From assembly GCF_000003605.2 (NCBI RefSeq), contig NW_003111483.1, forward strand, positions 129,564 through 170,444: a stretch of DNA of 40,881 nucleotides, written 5' to 3'. This document shows positions 15,916 through 34,307 of the stretch, piece after piece; positions within the stretch are counted from its first letter, which is position 1; the number at the start of each line of letters is the position of its first letter. The notes beneath the pieces were generated by a model, which was not told the origin of the DNA, did no database searches, and saw only the letters and a program-made list of their open reading frames with translations. The DNA is from Saccoglossus kowalevskii (taxonomy: Eukaryota; Hemichordata; Enteropneusta; Harrimaniidae). Position numbers and translations under genes: made by a program.

Positions 15916-16151
15916 NNNNNNNNNNNNNNNNNNNNNNNNNNNNNNNNNNNNNNNNNNNNNNNNNNNNNNNNNNNNNNNNNNNNNNNNNNNNNNNNNNNNN
16001 NNNNNNNNNNNNNNNNNNNNNNNNNNNNNNNNNNNNNNNNNNNNNNNNNNNNNNNNNNNNNNNNNNNNNNNNNNNNNNNNNNNNNNNNNNNNNNNNNNNN
16101 NNNNNNNNNNNNNNNNNNNNNNNNNNNNNNNNNNNNNNNNNNNNNNNNNNN
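15916..16151. other. assembly gap (236 N)
   Basis: A run of N sits exactly between the P450-2 flank and its duplicated exon 9. The tandem similarity probably caused the break, so the true length and content are uncertain. Apparent open frames across the N run are artefacts. Confidence 0.99.
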
Positions 16152-16213
16152 TCAAACGAGTGAAGCATACAGGGCATTATATTCTTATCATATGCAAGGA
16201 CAACTGCAATAAC

Positions 16214-16341
16214 TGCAACGAATGAGATGAAAGTGTCCATAGCAAGGACACTTCATAGATTTGACCTTTCACCTCTACTGTCAAAACCACCACAGAGGGT
16301 AAATAACGTCGTTCTCAAATAATCAAATGGAATTTACGTGA
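16214..16341 (+). pseudogene. broken duplicate of P450-2 exon 9
   Basis: The sequence aligns with bases 23 onward of P450-2 exon 9, keeping the NEMKV, RFDLSP and PPQRVNN codons. The heme-loop start (RNCIGQ) is missing on its left side. The Arg-Ser codons before SNG have become AAA TAA, a stop at 16320-16322, and the last codons are lost after the valine codon. No other exon of a P450 is present nearby, although some sequence may lie in the gap. Confidence 0.85.
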
Positions 16342-16554
16342 TATTAAAATTCTATAATATCAGTGGTGCGTTCCATTTACACACCACCAGTGCCAATTAT
16401 TGATATATTCTAATGGAATTTGTTTCGTCATTGGAAAATATATTAGATATTGATTAGGTTTTTTTTCAATTTTCAAAGCATATTACTTTTTAAGTGACAC
16501 ACTTGGTTAACCTATAGATAAGTGATTGGTGAAAACACATATTTTGAAACAAGC

Positions 16555-17215
16555 TGAAGCACTGCGCATGCTATGTTCTGTATTTGCATAATATGGTAAA
16601 TCGACTTAATTAGCTGATTACGAGCGAATTGCTGTGTTATGTCTGTCATCGTTTAGGCAGGCGAGGTCCTGGACGGAACTTGGCTCAGTGATTTGGAACT
16701 AATTACGAGATAACCGTCGCTATTCTGACTACGATTTATGACAGTTGGTATCCGTAGTTATTAATGTAGTGAACGATTAATCAAAAGATATGACGTATTC
16801 AGTACTTAGTGTGATTGGCTTTATGATTTACTGCTTTGTAATTGGTTAGAGTTTTGAAAATGAATAAAGAGAGTTTGAGTTGGTCTTGGCGAGTACACGA
16901 GAAAAGACGCAGTCTAAGTCTAAGAGAGTCTAAGTCGAGTCCTGGAGAGTCTTGGGTCAGCCTTGCGATAGTCTTGGGGATTTTCCCCCAGGGCACTGTG
17001 TCTTATAGAGTGCTCGAATGACCGACTAAGACGAGAGCTAAAACGTATTTCGTTGTGTGTGTCTTATTTGACTGTAAAGCTTAAATGACTTTCCCGATCC
17101 CGTACCTCAAGGGGAAGCGATATAGAGACGAGACGAGATTTCCCCCTGACACGTGTGGAGAACCCCATAGAGGAGAATTTACCCCTGATAGTATAATTCA
17201 TAACTTATGATATGT
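16555..17215. mobile_element. possible inserted element (LTR-like) in duplicated flank
   Basis: The duplicated P450-2 flank is interrupted here by about 650 bases of richer GC content that have no counterpart at 15560-15670. It contains AATAAA at about 16863, short AGTCTAAG repeats near 16911-16940, and a pyrimidine/purine-rich end. The size and pattern would suit a solo LTR or another non-coding element. I see no certain terminal repeats or target duplication, so the class is a guess. Confidence 0.3.
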
Positions 17216-17993
17216 ACTTGTACGTAACTGTGAAATGTGCTTATGTATGGCGAACATTATCGATTACAAGAAGTTATAAATTCATAATGACCTCAACTAA
17301 TTGGAAATCATTGAATTAAAATATATATGCCGAGGTGAGGTGAAAGAGCTGGACAATGCACAAACGTATATTGAACCTATATCGTTGGTATGCACTCTTC
17401 GACATGTCAAACTCAAGTACTATAGGTGTTAACGTTTTGAAACCATGTAAAGAATTACACCGATTTTTATTTGACTAAACAGTCTTTTCATCACTATCAC
17501 CGTTTGTGCATATTACTGTGAGCAGAGCGTACACACATATATTTACAGCAAAATTGTTTACTATGGTATGGTAGTAGCTACAACGTGAACTACCACGTAA
17601 AATAGTTTTCCTTGCGTCGAATAGTGCTTACAACGGTCACATGTAACAATTTCAAAAAAGAGATCGTACAATGTATCACAGTCGAATTACACTGTCATAA
17701 ATAATTACTGATTCATTCCTTCAAGTTTGCAGTTTTAATTGGTTTGTTGACACGTTGAAATAACGTAACAAATCACTAATTCATCTATAACTATCAAAAG
17801 TCGCCTAGGAAATCATGAATGACAAAACATGATTAGACATTTAAAATTTTTATGTTACATAATCATCATAAAACCAGACATCAATTCTATCAGAGATCAT
17901 CTGTTTAGAAGTGTCATCATATTTAACAACATATTCTGGAAAACCTTTGGTTTGGAAGAAAGATGTATTTTTAAAAACTCTGCATGTATATGA
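17216..17993. other. intergenic, no gene seen
   Basis: The first ~80 bases match the P450-2 flank (15668-15740). The rest is AT-rich with no recognisable exon or element. Confidence 0.5.
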
Positions 17994-18249
17994 AGTTATT
18001 ACGAGAACACCTCAAAGTATGCACGAAGACAGTACAGAGCAGAATCAGCGAACTTCTTTGTGTGGAGTCCGGTCAAATTCTGGTGGAGGCCATGTTTGTT
18101 TTTATTATTAGAGGACGCTTACGCGCGTAATCATTCCATGTTTGAAATTCACATTTCCTAATATGGCAGAATGAAAATACCCAGTAAAATACCGCAAAAT
18201 TACGGCACGCTGTAACTTATGGCGTTACGGTGACAGATGTATAATAATA
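17994..18249 (-). repeat. MITE-like hairpin repeat, copy 2
   Basis: This is the most complete simple copy, about 255 bases, in reverse orientation to copy 1. It runs from TTATTACGAG..CACCTCAAAGTATGCAC to GGTGACAGATGTATAATAAT. Internal blocks (ACCGCAAAATTACGGCACGC, CATTCCATGTTTG, AAGAAGTTCGCTGATTCT on the reverse strand) match copy 1. It lacks the second hairpin arm present in copies 1 and 5. Confidence 0.75.
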
Positions 18250-19289
18250 CTATATACTACATATAGATGGTAATTTATTGTGTTTCTGAGTCAAATAAAG
18301 GATGTGCGAAAACCTTTATATATGTCATAAATGACTTGTGATTAGCAAAGAATGTTATCTGTTTGTAAATAGCTTTCTGTGGCGACAGCAACAAATCTAT
18401 CACCAGTACCAGATGAAGACTAGCGAGTTTGGTCGTCTATTATATTATATGAAACGTAACACCATCGGTTATGGTCGAGCGAGCTAGTTCTCGAGTCTAA
18501 TTTGTAGATAACGTAATTCAACCAACATATCATATACATAATGAACCTGATATGTGGCTTGATAATTATCGTGACCACGCAGCTGTTCGCTTGCCAGACT
18601 CGCTTCTGTCAGGACCGGGATTATGAGCGGACGTAAACATTTTTGATCCGCTGTGCTGTTTCTGTTCTCAGTCCACATGGCCCTTGTCGCAAACAAGTAG
18701 CGGAACCCGCGGAACACGCCCTCTTTCCAAATCTGTAGTTCTGCTCTTTGTCTGTAGATCTGCTCAATAAATAAATAAATAACAAATATTTTTTTTTCAA
18801 ATGCGCGAAGTTCTCGTGCTTACATATTGACATCTGCATTTGTACTGAGTCTTGTGGTCACACCCACATCGGACGAATCTATATTGCAGCAGGGGACATA
18901 ATATTGTCTGTTATACCATTTACGAAGCATTGACTGACGTTCTGAACGTAAATAACACCGAATATAGGACAGGGTATAACCCCTCCAGCAATAAGCGCTG
19001 CTTATTTTTCATATACGAGCCGTGATGCCAGTAAAAGAGCTAAAAAGGGTATGCATATAGGAAAACACAGGAAAGATTAATTTAATCAGATTGCCCTCTC
19101 CAAAAAAACTAACGTGCACTGAACTGCAAAATACAGGCATTGTTTGCTAAGATTGTCATCGGTGGTGGCGTTCAGTCAAATTGGTCACGTGCCACAAAGG
19201 GAACAGCACAGTCTGCCTCGGGCGGATAATATCATGCAGTTTGCGCCATCGGTCTATTCCCCCTTGGCCAGTCTAAACATTTCTCCCCT
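18250..19289. other. intergenic, no gene seen
   Basis: No exon of a recognisable gene is visible. Reverse-strand open frames at 18484-18839 overlap each other in different frames and have no family resemblance. Confidence 0.5.
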
Positions 19290-19520
19290 TTGGCAATTTG
19301 GTTGTTGATGCCCGCGGAAAATTCTGTATTTTGCCCTTACTCACTCAATCTAAAAATGGAACTTGCCTGCCCTCTGAATAAAAATCTTCTCCAACTGGAA
19401 TTCCCCTCTGAGAAATCCTATTTTAAATGCCCTCCCACTGAAGATGTTTTATTTTGCCTGCCCGCTAAAAATCCCTTGCGAACACATTTTTTCACGAACA
19501 GCTCCGTTGACTGCACCTGA
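19290..19520 (+). repeat. degenerate ~30-bp tandem repeat with an open frame
   Basis: A 76-codon open frame is made of loosely repeated 9-11-residue units around a P-(A/S/T)-E-x-x-x-F-x-C pattern (PAENSVFC, PSEKSYFKC, PTEDVLFCL, PAKNP). At DNA level the unit is roughly TGCCC(N)CTGAAAAT..TTTT. It has no signal peptide, no known domain and no upstream gene structure. It is more likely a decayed minisatellite or part of a dispersed repeat than a gene. Confidence 0.4.
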
Positions 19521-19581
19521 TTTTTATCGTACAAGAGATAATCTTTATAAAACGTTAACTGGGAGTCAAGTACTTAGTAAC

Positions 19582-19690
19582 ACTTTGATCTAACAACAGT
19601 TTGTTCACCTTTATTCAGAACGGTTAATCTATTATTACTATTGCCATCCAATGTCTTAGCTCAACCATCGATTTCCATTACTATTCTACG
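19582..19690 (+). promoter_or_regulatory. conserved 5' flank of P450-3 shared with P450-2
   Basis: This is the counterpart of 10795-10895. The distal block 19582-19615 and the 22-base identical block immediately before the ATG (19669-19690) are retained. Sequence between and outside the blocks has diverged, which favours either function or a very local duplication edge. Confidence 0.45.
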
Positions 19691-19914
19691 ATGTTGGGAT
19701 TTCTGCGACCAGTTTTACAGGAACTGGTATCCAAGGGATATGATTTATTCAACTACCGTTTTCTGGGACTATTTATTTTGGTGGCATTATTCAGTAATGT
19801 TCTCTGCAAACTATACCAGCAACTGCGAACAAGATGGCGGGCAGAGAGAGACCTGATTGAGATACCAAGCCCACATCGTCACTGGCTGTTTGGTCATCTA
19901 CACTTGGTAGGGCA

Positions 19915-19965
<51 letters not shown>

Positions 19966-22900
19966 GATTATTATTGCAATCAACGCCAGTTAAACATAGA
20001 CTTAATTAAATGTCGCATCAATTGCACTTTAAGCACCGATCGAAGGTACATTAACACGTATACACACACATTTATTGCCACAGTTTAAAAACAACGAGGA
20101 CAGCCTGGCGGAAGTCCCGAGACGTGCCCTTGAATTCAGCCCAGCGGCAGTAATTTGGCTTGGACCATTTGTTCCACGAGTGATGGTCAATCACCCAACG
20201 ACAATCAAAGCTATTTTAACCACGTCAGGTACATTTTTAAAATTAAGTGTTTCGTTTATGTTTATCTTTATCTTTGAATTAGCATGTAGCTGATCACTAA
20301 GTAAATGTTTCATATATTCATATTTCATTATGTTCAATAGAACCAAAAGATGAGTTCTTGTACGGCTTGCTGAAACCATGGCTAGGTGATGGACTATTAA
20401 TAAGCAGCAGACAAAAATGGTTTAGAAACCGACGTCTTTTAACTCCTGGATTTCATTTCGATATTCTCAGACCATATGTACAGATATATAACGACTGTGT
20501 GAAGACTATGCTGGTATGTATTACTTATGTTTAGGTCTCGTATACATAACACAGACATTTTTGTCTTAAAACATTCAACCAATTTAATAATACAATAATC
20601 AAATTATTCCATGGTTAAGAGATCCGTGGTTTCTCAAAACTCATGTTGAATTATTAAAAAGCGCTAAAACCATCATTTTGCGAAATAATTATTCCGAAAC
20701 ACTTGAATGTATTATTATAAAGCATACAATGGATCGACTGTCTTCAAAATGTAGATAATTTTGGCCGAGTTTTGTATCTGAAAATAACTCTTTATTGCTG
20801 TTGTTTACTTTTAAATTTTCAAAACAATTTGTAAAAACCTCTTTTACCTTTCAGGAGAAAATAAAATTTCATTTATTTTCTTTTTTAGGATAAGTGGTCT
20901 AATCTTTGCGCATCATCTAGCTCCAAATCAGTTTCCGTAGAAATGTTTGGAGATTTGAGTCTCATGACTTTGGATAGTTTGTTAAAGTGTATCTTCAGTC
21001 AAGAAAGTCACTGTCAAACCGCTAAGTATGTAAGCTTACAGATAATAATTATATTGTCACTGTAGCGCAGTGTAAATTGCAAAACAGTACTCCACGAGGT
21101 GATAGTTATCCTATTTTTCAATGTGTTGATTCACAAGATATGTTAGATGTCATATAGTAATAGATAGTAAAATGTCAGCTTAAGGAAGAAAATCTTCTAG
21201 TGTACACGTATCTATTTGGTTTGTGTTTCAGTTATGGCGAGGGGTTTAATTGGACAATGTTTAGAAAAATACATCTGGTAAGAGGGCGCACTCATATAAG
21301 TTTGCTATATAGAATCCGCGAATGGATCGTGGTGAGTTGATGGCCGAATAGACGAGCCTTGGCTGGTGAAGATGCCATACTTGAACTTTCAATATATTGC
21401 ATTTCGTCGCCGAATTCGCTTCTGAGAACTCGCCAGCCAACACGTTACGTTTGCGTGCTTCGTCCTACATGCAGACGTCATTAGAGTGAACTTGAAGAGA
21501 TGGCAATTGCCGTCAGTCACATATAACATGTCATTATATGTATATTCATACAGATCCCAAAATCCATATATAAGCAGCGTATATGCCTTATCTCATTTAA
21601 TAAGCGAGCGAGGTAGATTTGTGCCTTACCACAGCGACATCATCTATAACCTGTCGATCAGTGGATATAAATTCAGGAAAGCCCTCAGAGCAGTTCATGG
21701 TTACTCTGTACGAGTTATTCAAGAACGAAAACAAGCCTTGCAGCAAAGTGGGGATGATAAGCCAGCAAGGAAATACATCGACTTTTTAGACATTCTTCTG
21801 CGAGCAAAGGTACGGGTGGGTTCATTATAAAACCAAGTGGTTTTACACGTACATGTACTTTTATGTAATTCACAAAATTTAATTCGTACATATATGTATA
21901 TTGTAACCAATAAAAGAATGTACAAGAATGAAATTTAATAATATAATTTCTTATACCTATATAATCTAACAAGTTAATTCAGTGTTATCTATGTTTATGT
22001 AAGGATGAAGATGGTAATGGTCTGTCTGACCGAGAAATCCGAGATGAAGTTGACACATTTATGTTTGAGGGACACGATACAACTGCCAGTGGGTTGTCCT
22101 GGTGTCTATACAATTTTGCTAAATATCCGGAACATCAGCGGAGATGCCAAGAAGAAATAGACGCTCTGTTGGTCAAAACTAAGAAGGAAGACATTGAATG
22201 GTATGTCATATCGGAAATAGTTTATTTTCTTGAAACCACTGCTCATAATGTGTCCCCTCTTATCAAAACACCTGACATGACTTTTTGGCTGTATGTGGAT
22301 TATAAGTTTGGTATGTCAATGTATATTTCCTTAATCACACAGGGGCGATCTAAGCCATCTGCCGTATACGACATTATGTATTAAGGAAAGTCTGAGAATT
22401 AGAAGTCCTGTTCCGATGATATCACGTGAATTGAAATCACCTTTGACCCTTCCTGATGGCAGATTTATTCCTGCAGGTGTGTTCATTTTTACAAACTGAG
22501 CTCTAAAAATAATAACAATTCTCGACCCCACCCCAATTCGAAAAAGAACCATCGTGTGTATTTTAGTAGTAGTCCGCTATCCTATTCCGCCCACATTGAA
22601 CTTGCACGCCATTTTATGTTTGAAAGCATATACAATATTTTATTTAACGACACATGAAACCCAATTTAAAGCAAGTATTGCCAGTACCACAGCTTATATT
22701 ATTCAGTACGTAGTAAAGGCACAGTAGTATATAGTACCATGTTATTGGGTTATCATATTGTGTGGACCTATATTATAGAGAAACCTACGTGGTTACAAAG
22801 GAAAAACATAAATGACAATGACAAACATACAATGTACTACAATATATCATGCCATACCATCGTCACCATTAGAAGGCTAATGCGAATTGTGTTATTTCAC

Positions 22901-23536
22901 TCAAAGGATATAATGTGTTAATTAGCATCAATGGAGTACACAATAATTCATTGGTATGGGATAATCCTACTGAGTTTGATCCATCCAGGTTCTTACCAGA
23001 AAATACAAGGTATAGGTCTCCATATGCATATGTACCATTCTCTGCTGGACCAAGGTGAGTTTAAGTAATTATTATAATTATTAGTTGCAAATTAGTTCAA
23101 AAACATAAAATGACAATAGGTTTCTATAACCATGGCCAGTATGTTCAAGGACTAACCATTAATGGGCTGTGATTTACATTGGAATGCATTGGAATGTAAA
23201 TCTGCATTAATGAATATCAATTAGCGGCAATTAGTTCAACCATAATTCATTGAGGGTCCTGATAACGTGATCAAGCTAAAGACAACAAATACCCATTGCC
23301 TTATTGCGCGAACGGTTGTATTATTTATCTGCTATTATTTATCTGTTCAATTAACTTTTTTTTTCAGAAATTGTATTGGGCAAAATTTTGCCATGAATGA
23401 GATGAAAGTGGTCGTAGCAAGGACACTACGAAGATTCGACCTATCACCCGAACTTTCAAGACAACCACAGAGAATTAGTAACCTTGTTCTTAGATCATCA
23501 AATGGAATATACGTGCATGTAAAACCCAGAAACTAG
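19691..23536 (+). CDS. CYP4: P450-3: cytochrome P450 family 4 (CYP4F-like)
   Basis: Nine coding exons: 19691-19906, 20084-20228, 20341-20513, 20889-21025, 21554-21809, 22004-22200, 22343-22476, 22907-23054, 23368-23536. They join to 524 aa with no stop; phases match the paralogs. Predicted ER-anchored heme monooxygenase, probably an omega-hydroxylase of lipids by family. Motifs are a hydrophobic anchor at about 20-50, [14 protein letters not shown] (E331), ESLR (E390/R393), and FSAGPRNCIGQ (Cys471). It is closest to P450-2. Two oddities: the Gly before the C-helix is Arg (codon 144, AGA), and the His-His pair kept in exon 8 of the other copies is His-Asn (VHNNS). Both could alter activity, but the gene is otherwise well kept. 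AATAAA signals are at 23688-23693 and 23874-23879. Confidence 0.92.
19916..19975. repeat. (ATT)n microsatellite in P450-3 intron 1
   Basis: About 17 ATT units, with one ATG interruption, begin ten bases after the exon 1 donor. The intron is only 177 bases, so the repeat makes up about a third of it. Confidence 0.92.
23157..23212. repeat. 56-bp imperfect palindrome in P450-3 intron 8
   Basis: GATTTACATT (23171-23180) and AATGTAAATC (23193-23202) are perfect reverse complements around a 12-base loop. Outer arms CATTAATG (23157-23164) and CATTAATG (23205-23212) extend the symmetry. The loop region itself repeats ATTGGAATG. This could be a small hairpin element or a foldback insertion. Confidence 0.6.
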
Positions 23537-25613
23537 TAGGACTATCTTCATTACATGTTACCGATATACACCACAATGGCCATATTAAACTCAAATGATG
23601 ATGGTGCTGAATGTAGTCGACAATTGGTGGTGGATCTTACGTGATGGCGTATCCTCATATTTTTTTTTATTTTCGACCACTTGAAACAATAAATACACGC
23701 AGATCATATAGTGATTGTGTTTTGCATAATTCATTAGGCACAACAACCATAGTTAATTATAGTCTGTTTATGTCCATTCAACACACATTGTATTTATCAT
23801 CACGCAAAAGATTTTCATTTGTAAATGAACTCAGAGGCCGTTGACAGAAAATGATAGTAAGAGTGGGTTATACAATAAATAAATAGGCTAAATAGTGTTC
23901 CTATGAATATCTGTTGTCCGCATCCTATCAATCTTGACAATTTTAAGTCGCCTATGATGTACAGTTACAGAATAACAAAATAATGTTAAAAAATAACATT
24001 AAAACAGTGGGATGGTACATATGTGCATATTCAGGTTTTTAAATGACGTAATTGTATTAATCATATGATATTCAGGTATACAGTTTGCAGGCTACTCCGA
24101 AACATTATGAGATATATCAAATGAAGTGTATAGTATTTTAATTGTAAATTTTAATTTTGAAATCGTCGATTACCTTGTGTATATTTTCATATTGGTTATA
24201 AAAACGTAATTTGCTTAATATTTTATAAGTTAATTGTATGTAAAATGGTAGCTATTGATAATCAGAATAAATACAAAATTAAAAACGCCAGTTTGTCTTT
24301 TATATTATAGTTAGTGCAAAACCACCTCCAGTATAATATAATGGTATCAAAAGTAAGAATGATTAAAAATTATCAGTCAAAAGACAGTTGGGATGTGTTC
24401 TGACTAATATGGTTCTAATTACACTAAACATCAGTTATCACTGCCCACAATATTCCATAAATAAACTAATGTAAAATTGCAACTCACCATTTAACACTTC
24501 TATAATGCCACAATAATCTATAATCCACAATCGTCTGTGATTGAACACTCCATCCATATTCTGAGTAAATATGATGCCTTCCAGGAACTCAAACATGACT
24601 TATATGTTGGTTGAGTCAAAAGAAGGACAAAAAAAAACTATATCGTACCTTGAGCTAGACAAATAAACACAGTATAATATCTACATCATATCACCCAGTA
24701 CTCTATCAAGTCATGGGATATTCTAAGTGCCGAAAAAAATGGAAGGTGAAAAGGGATTTTGTCGTAGAAGGAAGGTTGTATACTAATTGAAAATACAACC
24801 AATAAAAAAATAATTGAATATGAAGAGCAAAAAACACAGATAAATATATGAAGATGTTGGTAATGTTGTCATTCCAGTATTGTATGGCAAATGCGATTCA
24901 TTGGCATATAGTGTAGACTTGGTAATATTCTATTTTGTCAATGGTGAACCGCATACTGTTTTTTGTGCCCACTGAATTTGGAATTTTCTTAAAATTCAGG
25001 TCGTGTTATATAGTGAGAAATACCATGAGGGGCCCTAGACTATTCAGTTATTCATTGTATCCATTTCGCAGATTTTAAAAGCTAAAAACTGGCGGCGTGA
25101 TTGTATTTGTGAATGCGCATTCAAGACATCGTAAAGCGTTCTGGCTCATTTGCACAAAGGATCGTTTTTCATGAAAGGTTACTGCAAGTTCGCAAAACAG
25201 CATTGTAGTTAATTTTGCAGCCAACACCCTATTTAAATAGTTACTAATTTTTGCGTCCATTCAAACCGTGGCCGTTTCACAATCCAAATAATTATGTGCA
25301 GAGTAGTTGAGTTTAGGGGAATTTGAAATGACATCGCAAATATATGCGCCGACACCTGAAACTACCAGAATTATTCGAATTAATGTAATTAGTGACAATT
25401 CAAGAAATCTTGTGTAAATCCATAAACACCTGACGTATATTTTGATACCCAACCATGATGTAAACAGTTCAATCTGAAACTAATCAGATTGTCGGGATTG
25501 TTATTATAGTATGGAGATATAAGAAATCATTACACTGCTTTATTGCACTTAATTGCCATGATATATTTTAAGAGAATAGTGTGTTTAAACAATATATAAC
25601 AGATTTTGCAGAA
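23537..25613. other. convergent intergenic region between P450-3 and P450-4
   Basis: The two genes face each other tail to tail, so this holds both 3'UTRs. A reverse-strand poly(A) signal (TTTATT on the plus strand) at 25539-25544 is 70 bases beyond the P450-4 stop. No further exon, promoter or element is recognisable, and the short open frames at 25075-25452 appear random. Confidence 0.55.
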
Positions 25614-31708
<6,095 letters not shown>

Positions 31709-32308
31709 TATGCTTCCCTGTGTTATGGTCCTGGTTATGACCAATACAGCAGGTCTATTTACAGTTCGTACCGCAGGGTCTGTGAACTATAGCAGAGTTC
31801 AAAGGTTTTATGGATATCTAAACAAATGACATCACGTGTCATGGCAACATACACCGTATGTATTGCACACTGTAAGTTACCCGCCATGTGTTCTCTGTGT
31901 CCTATGGTCTACACCTTTGCACTAGATACAATTAATTCAATTCCATGGCTTTTCAAATTAGCTCAGCGTGGGCGTGGGAAATTGCATAAGGTACATAGGC
32001 GTAAGGCTTCAAATCACGGCTCTACAATGCCCGCCATGGAAAACGTAATTTGCATGGTCCACCCAGTTGTTTACTTTTTACATAGCTGTTATCCTTTCAA
32101 TCAGCAAAATGTTGAATGGGTTCAGGCAAAAGCATGTCAATTCATATTTGAAATTTGTCAATCATAGGATAGAATGCTGCGTAGATAAACCAGATCCTCT
32201 ACATACAATTATAACTAACATAGGAAATGAAATTGACATCATATTTTCCCCTTTAGATAGGTATACAAATCGTCCAAATTATGTAACTGTTTTTGTACAT
32301 GCGTGTCA
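31709..32308. other. upstream flank of P450-4
   Basis: This flank should contain the promoter of P450-4, read leftward. The conserved 5' blocks of P450-2 and P450-3 are not present. Plus-strand open frames at 31826-32339 overlap in two frames and have no recognisable character. Confidence 0.5.
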
Positions 32309-32452
32309 TATGAGGTTACTACGAGAATACCGTAAATAATGCACACAGACAGTACGGTGGTCTACCAACACGTAGCGGAAGTCTGAGTGCATACTTTGTG
32401 CATGGAACTATAAACCCATAGTTCCATGCTTTGTGGTAATCACGTGATAACT
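32309..32452 (+). repeat. MITE-like hairpin repeat, copy 3 (diverged)
   Basis: Left arm ACTACGAGAATACCGTAAATAATGCAC (first bases shown only as a guide; 32318-32343) and right arm GTCTGAGTGCATACTTTG (32381-32398) correspond to the hairpin arms of copies 1 and 5. The middle has the TAGCGGAAG remnant. The right end is interrupted by a 28-base hairpin at 32401-32428. Confidence 0.6.
32401..32428. repeat. 28-base perfect hairpin flanked by 7-base direct repeats
   Basis: CATGGAACTAT and ATAGTTCCATG form a perfect 11-base stem with loop AAACCC. CTTTGTG occurs immediately before (32394-32400) and after (32429-32435). The arrangement is like a tiny insertion with a target duplication inside MITE copy 3. 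Confidence 0.7.
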
Positions 32453-34307
32453 TTATACATTATATGTAACTTTTGTACATTTTGTTCTTGTATGTAGAAA
32501 TAATCTAATAACAGTACGAAATGACAAAGAAAAACGTTTCGCCCGGCGTGAACATTCGTGTTCTGTCGGTGTTCAGTGACGAGATTTTATTTCCACACTC
32601 CGATATCGCTTCTGCATCTGAAGTACAGTAAATAAAGAAAGGTGTTCCAATGTGACGTAAACAAATTAGCTTAAAGGCGCACGCAAGGATATTTTTGTAT
32701 TCTGTTATTCAGCAATAGTTCCACTTTCAACACTCATTTTCACTTTTTTCGTGGTGTAGAAAAAATATGCATGTGATAAATGTATAATACCCATAGATTA
32801 ATACAAATCCTCGCCAAACTCTGGAGGTAATCACTCATGCTTGCTAAGGTCAATCGAAGAAAAAATATTCGATGTAAACCTGGTGAAATATTGCTAGTCT
32901 ACTTAAATTTAATTTTTGTTTAGTTAATTACCACATTCATCTCCACAGCATTTGTAAAAGAAGTACACATATTTCCAATAAACATAGGAAAAAACAAACA
33001 GAAGGTAACATCATATTATAATATATTTTATTGTACAGAATCTCATATTACAAATATCAATATACAATTTGTGGATTTCCATGTCTTACATCATAACATA
33101 TTGGTGCCATCTTTCTCATCCTATTCATATTTCATGGAATAGTGATAATCACTAGAACAGTCCTACAAATGTTTTATTGTCTCAACCTTATTTTAGCAGG
33201 TAAATTAGTTGTTCAAAATACCAGAGAACTTTGTATTCCATGGATACAAATATAGAGATACAATTGTCTACAAATAAGTCCCAGAGATACTGACGTGAAA
33301 TCATCAAATGGTCTATGTAAAAATTTCTAATCATCCAAATTTGGCACTAAACAGGCTTTTTACAGTACTACATCTGTTCCATTCACATGCAATTATGTAA
33401 AATCATTTTGAGCAGTTAACATTTACAAAACTTAAATATCATCCGAATATACATGCTTTGGCTTTAAATTGATAAGGAACATTTTCTTTTATGAACATAA
33501 TTAAACATAGACTAAGGTATGGTAACATGAGGTAGATAAAATGGTTCATACTAATTATTAAACATTCTGAGTAATTGAATATTTACTACCACCAATATCT
33601 GCACCTGCATATGGTTCCTCACCACAACTCACTAGTCTAGGCATTACCTGAAGAGTGAACCAACCCTGGTATACAGCAGAAAAGCTTCAAACTCGCAAAA
33701 CATTAATTTTTGTATAAAATATTGTATTATACATGTTTACATACAAAAGTGAACATTATTTCCAGCAACACACGCATAATGTACACAGCAGAGGTAAATA
33801 AAACATTGTAAAACTATTACATATATTTCAATGTGAATGGAAATAAAATAAGGACATATCGGGTCTTAATTAGACTCAATTACTGGCTTCAAGAGAAATA
33901 ATTTTTTTTTTAAATATCCTTCATTTGAAATTACAGAAGTTGTATTAAACTGGACGGAACTTGGTACCATTAAAAAATGTAACATGAGTAAAAAATATTT
34001 TTTGAAGAATTCCCAGTGAATACCATAACAATGTTGAATAATGACCATAATGTAGACGTAGATGTAAAAAACAACTATATACATACTATTTACACATGTA
34101 TATGATTTTGGCATAACCATAACATGTTATGAATCACAATTATTGTATTCAAATTTGATTTGAATAAAACATACCTTGGCAAATACCTTGTATATCATTT
34201 TGTAAATGAAAGAGAATACACAAAGTATGAAATACATCAAAATTAATTTTCTGATAAATGTTTTTGTACATGTAACCAAGTTAGTTGAATTAGGATACTT
34301 AATAACA
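32453..34307. other. intergenic and probable 3'UTR of the ankyrin gene
   Basis: No protein-coding exon is visible. The ankyrin gene ends at 34308 reading leftward. Candidate reverse-strand poly(A) signals (TTTATT on the plus strand) occur at 33173-33178 and 33027-33032, which would give a 3'UTR of about 1.1-1.3 kb. The rest, toward P450-4, is AT-rich with no recognisable feature. Confidence 0.45.

Noticed and set aside
15824-16240. Open frames spanning the N run on both strands
   Set aside because: Most codons are unknown bases; the flanking codons show no family resemblance.
18484-18839. Overlapping minus-strand open frames
   Set aside because: No domain, no splice context and no conservation evidence within the window.
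31826-32339. Two overlapping plus-strand open frames upstream of P450-4
   Set aside because: They overlap in different frames, have ordinary intergenic composition and resemble no known protein.
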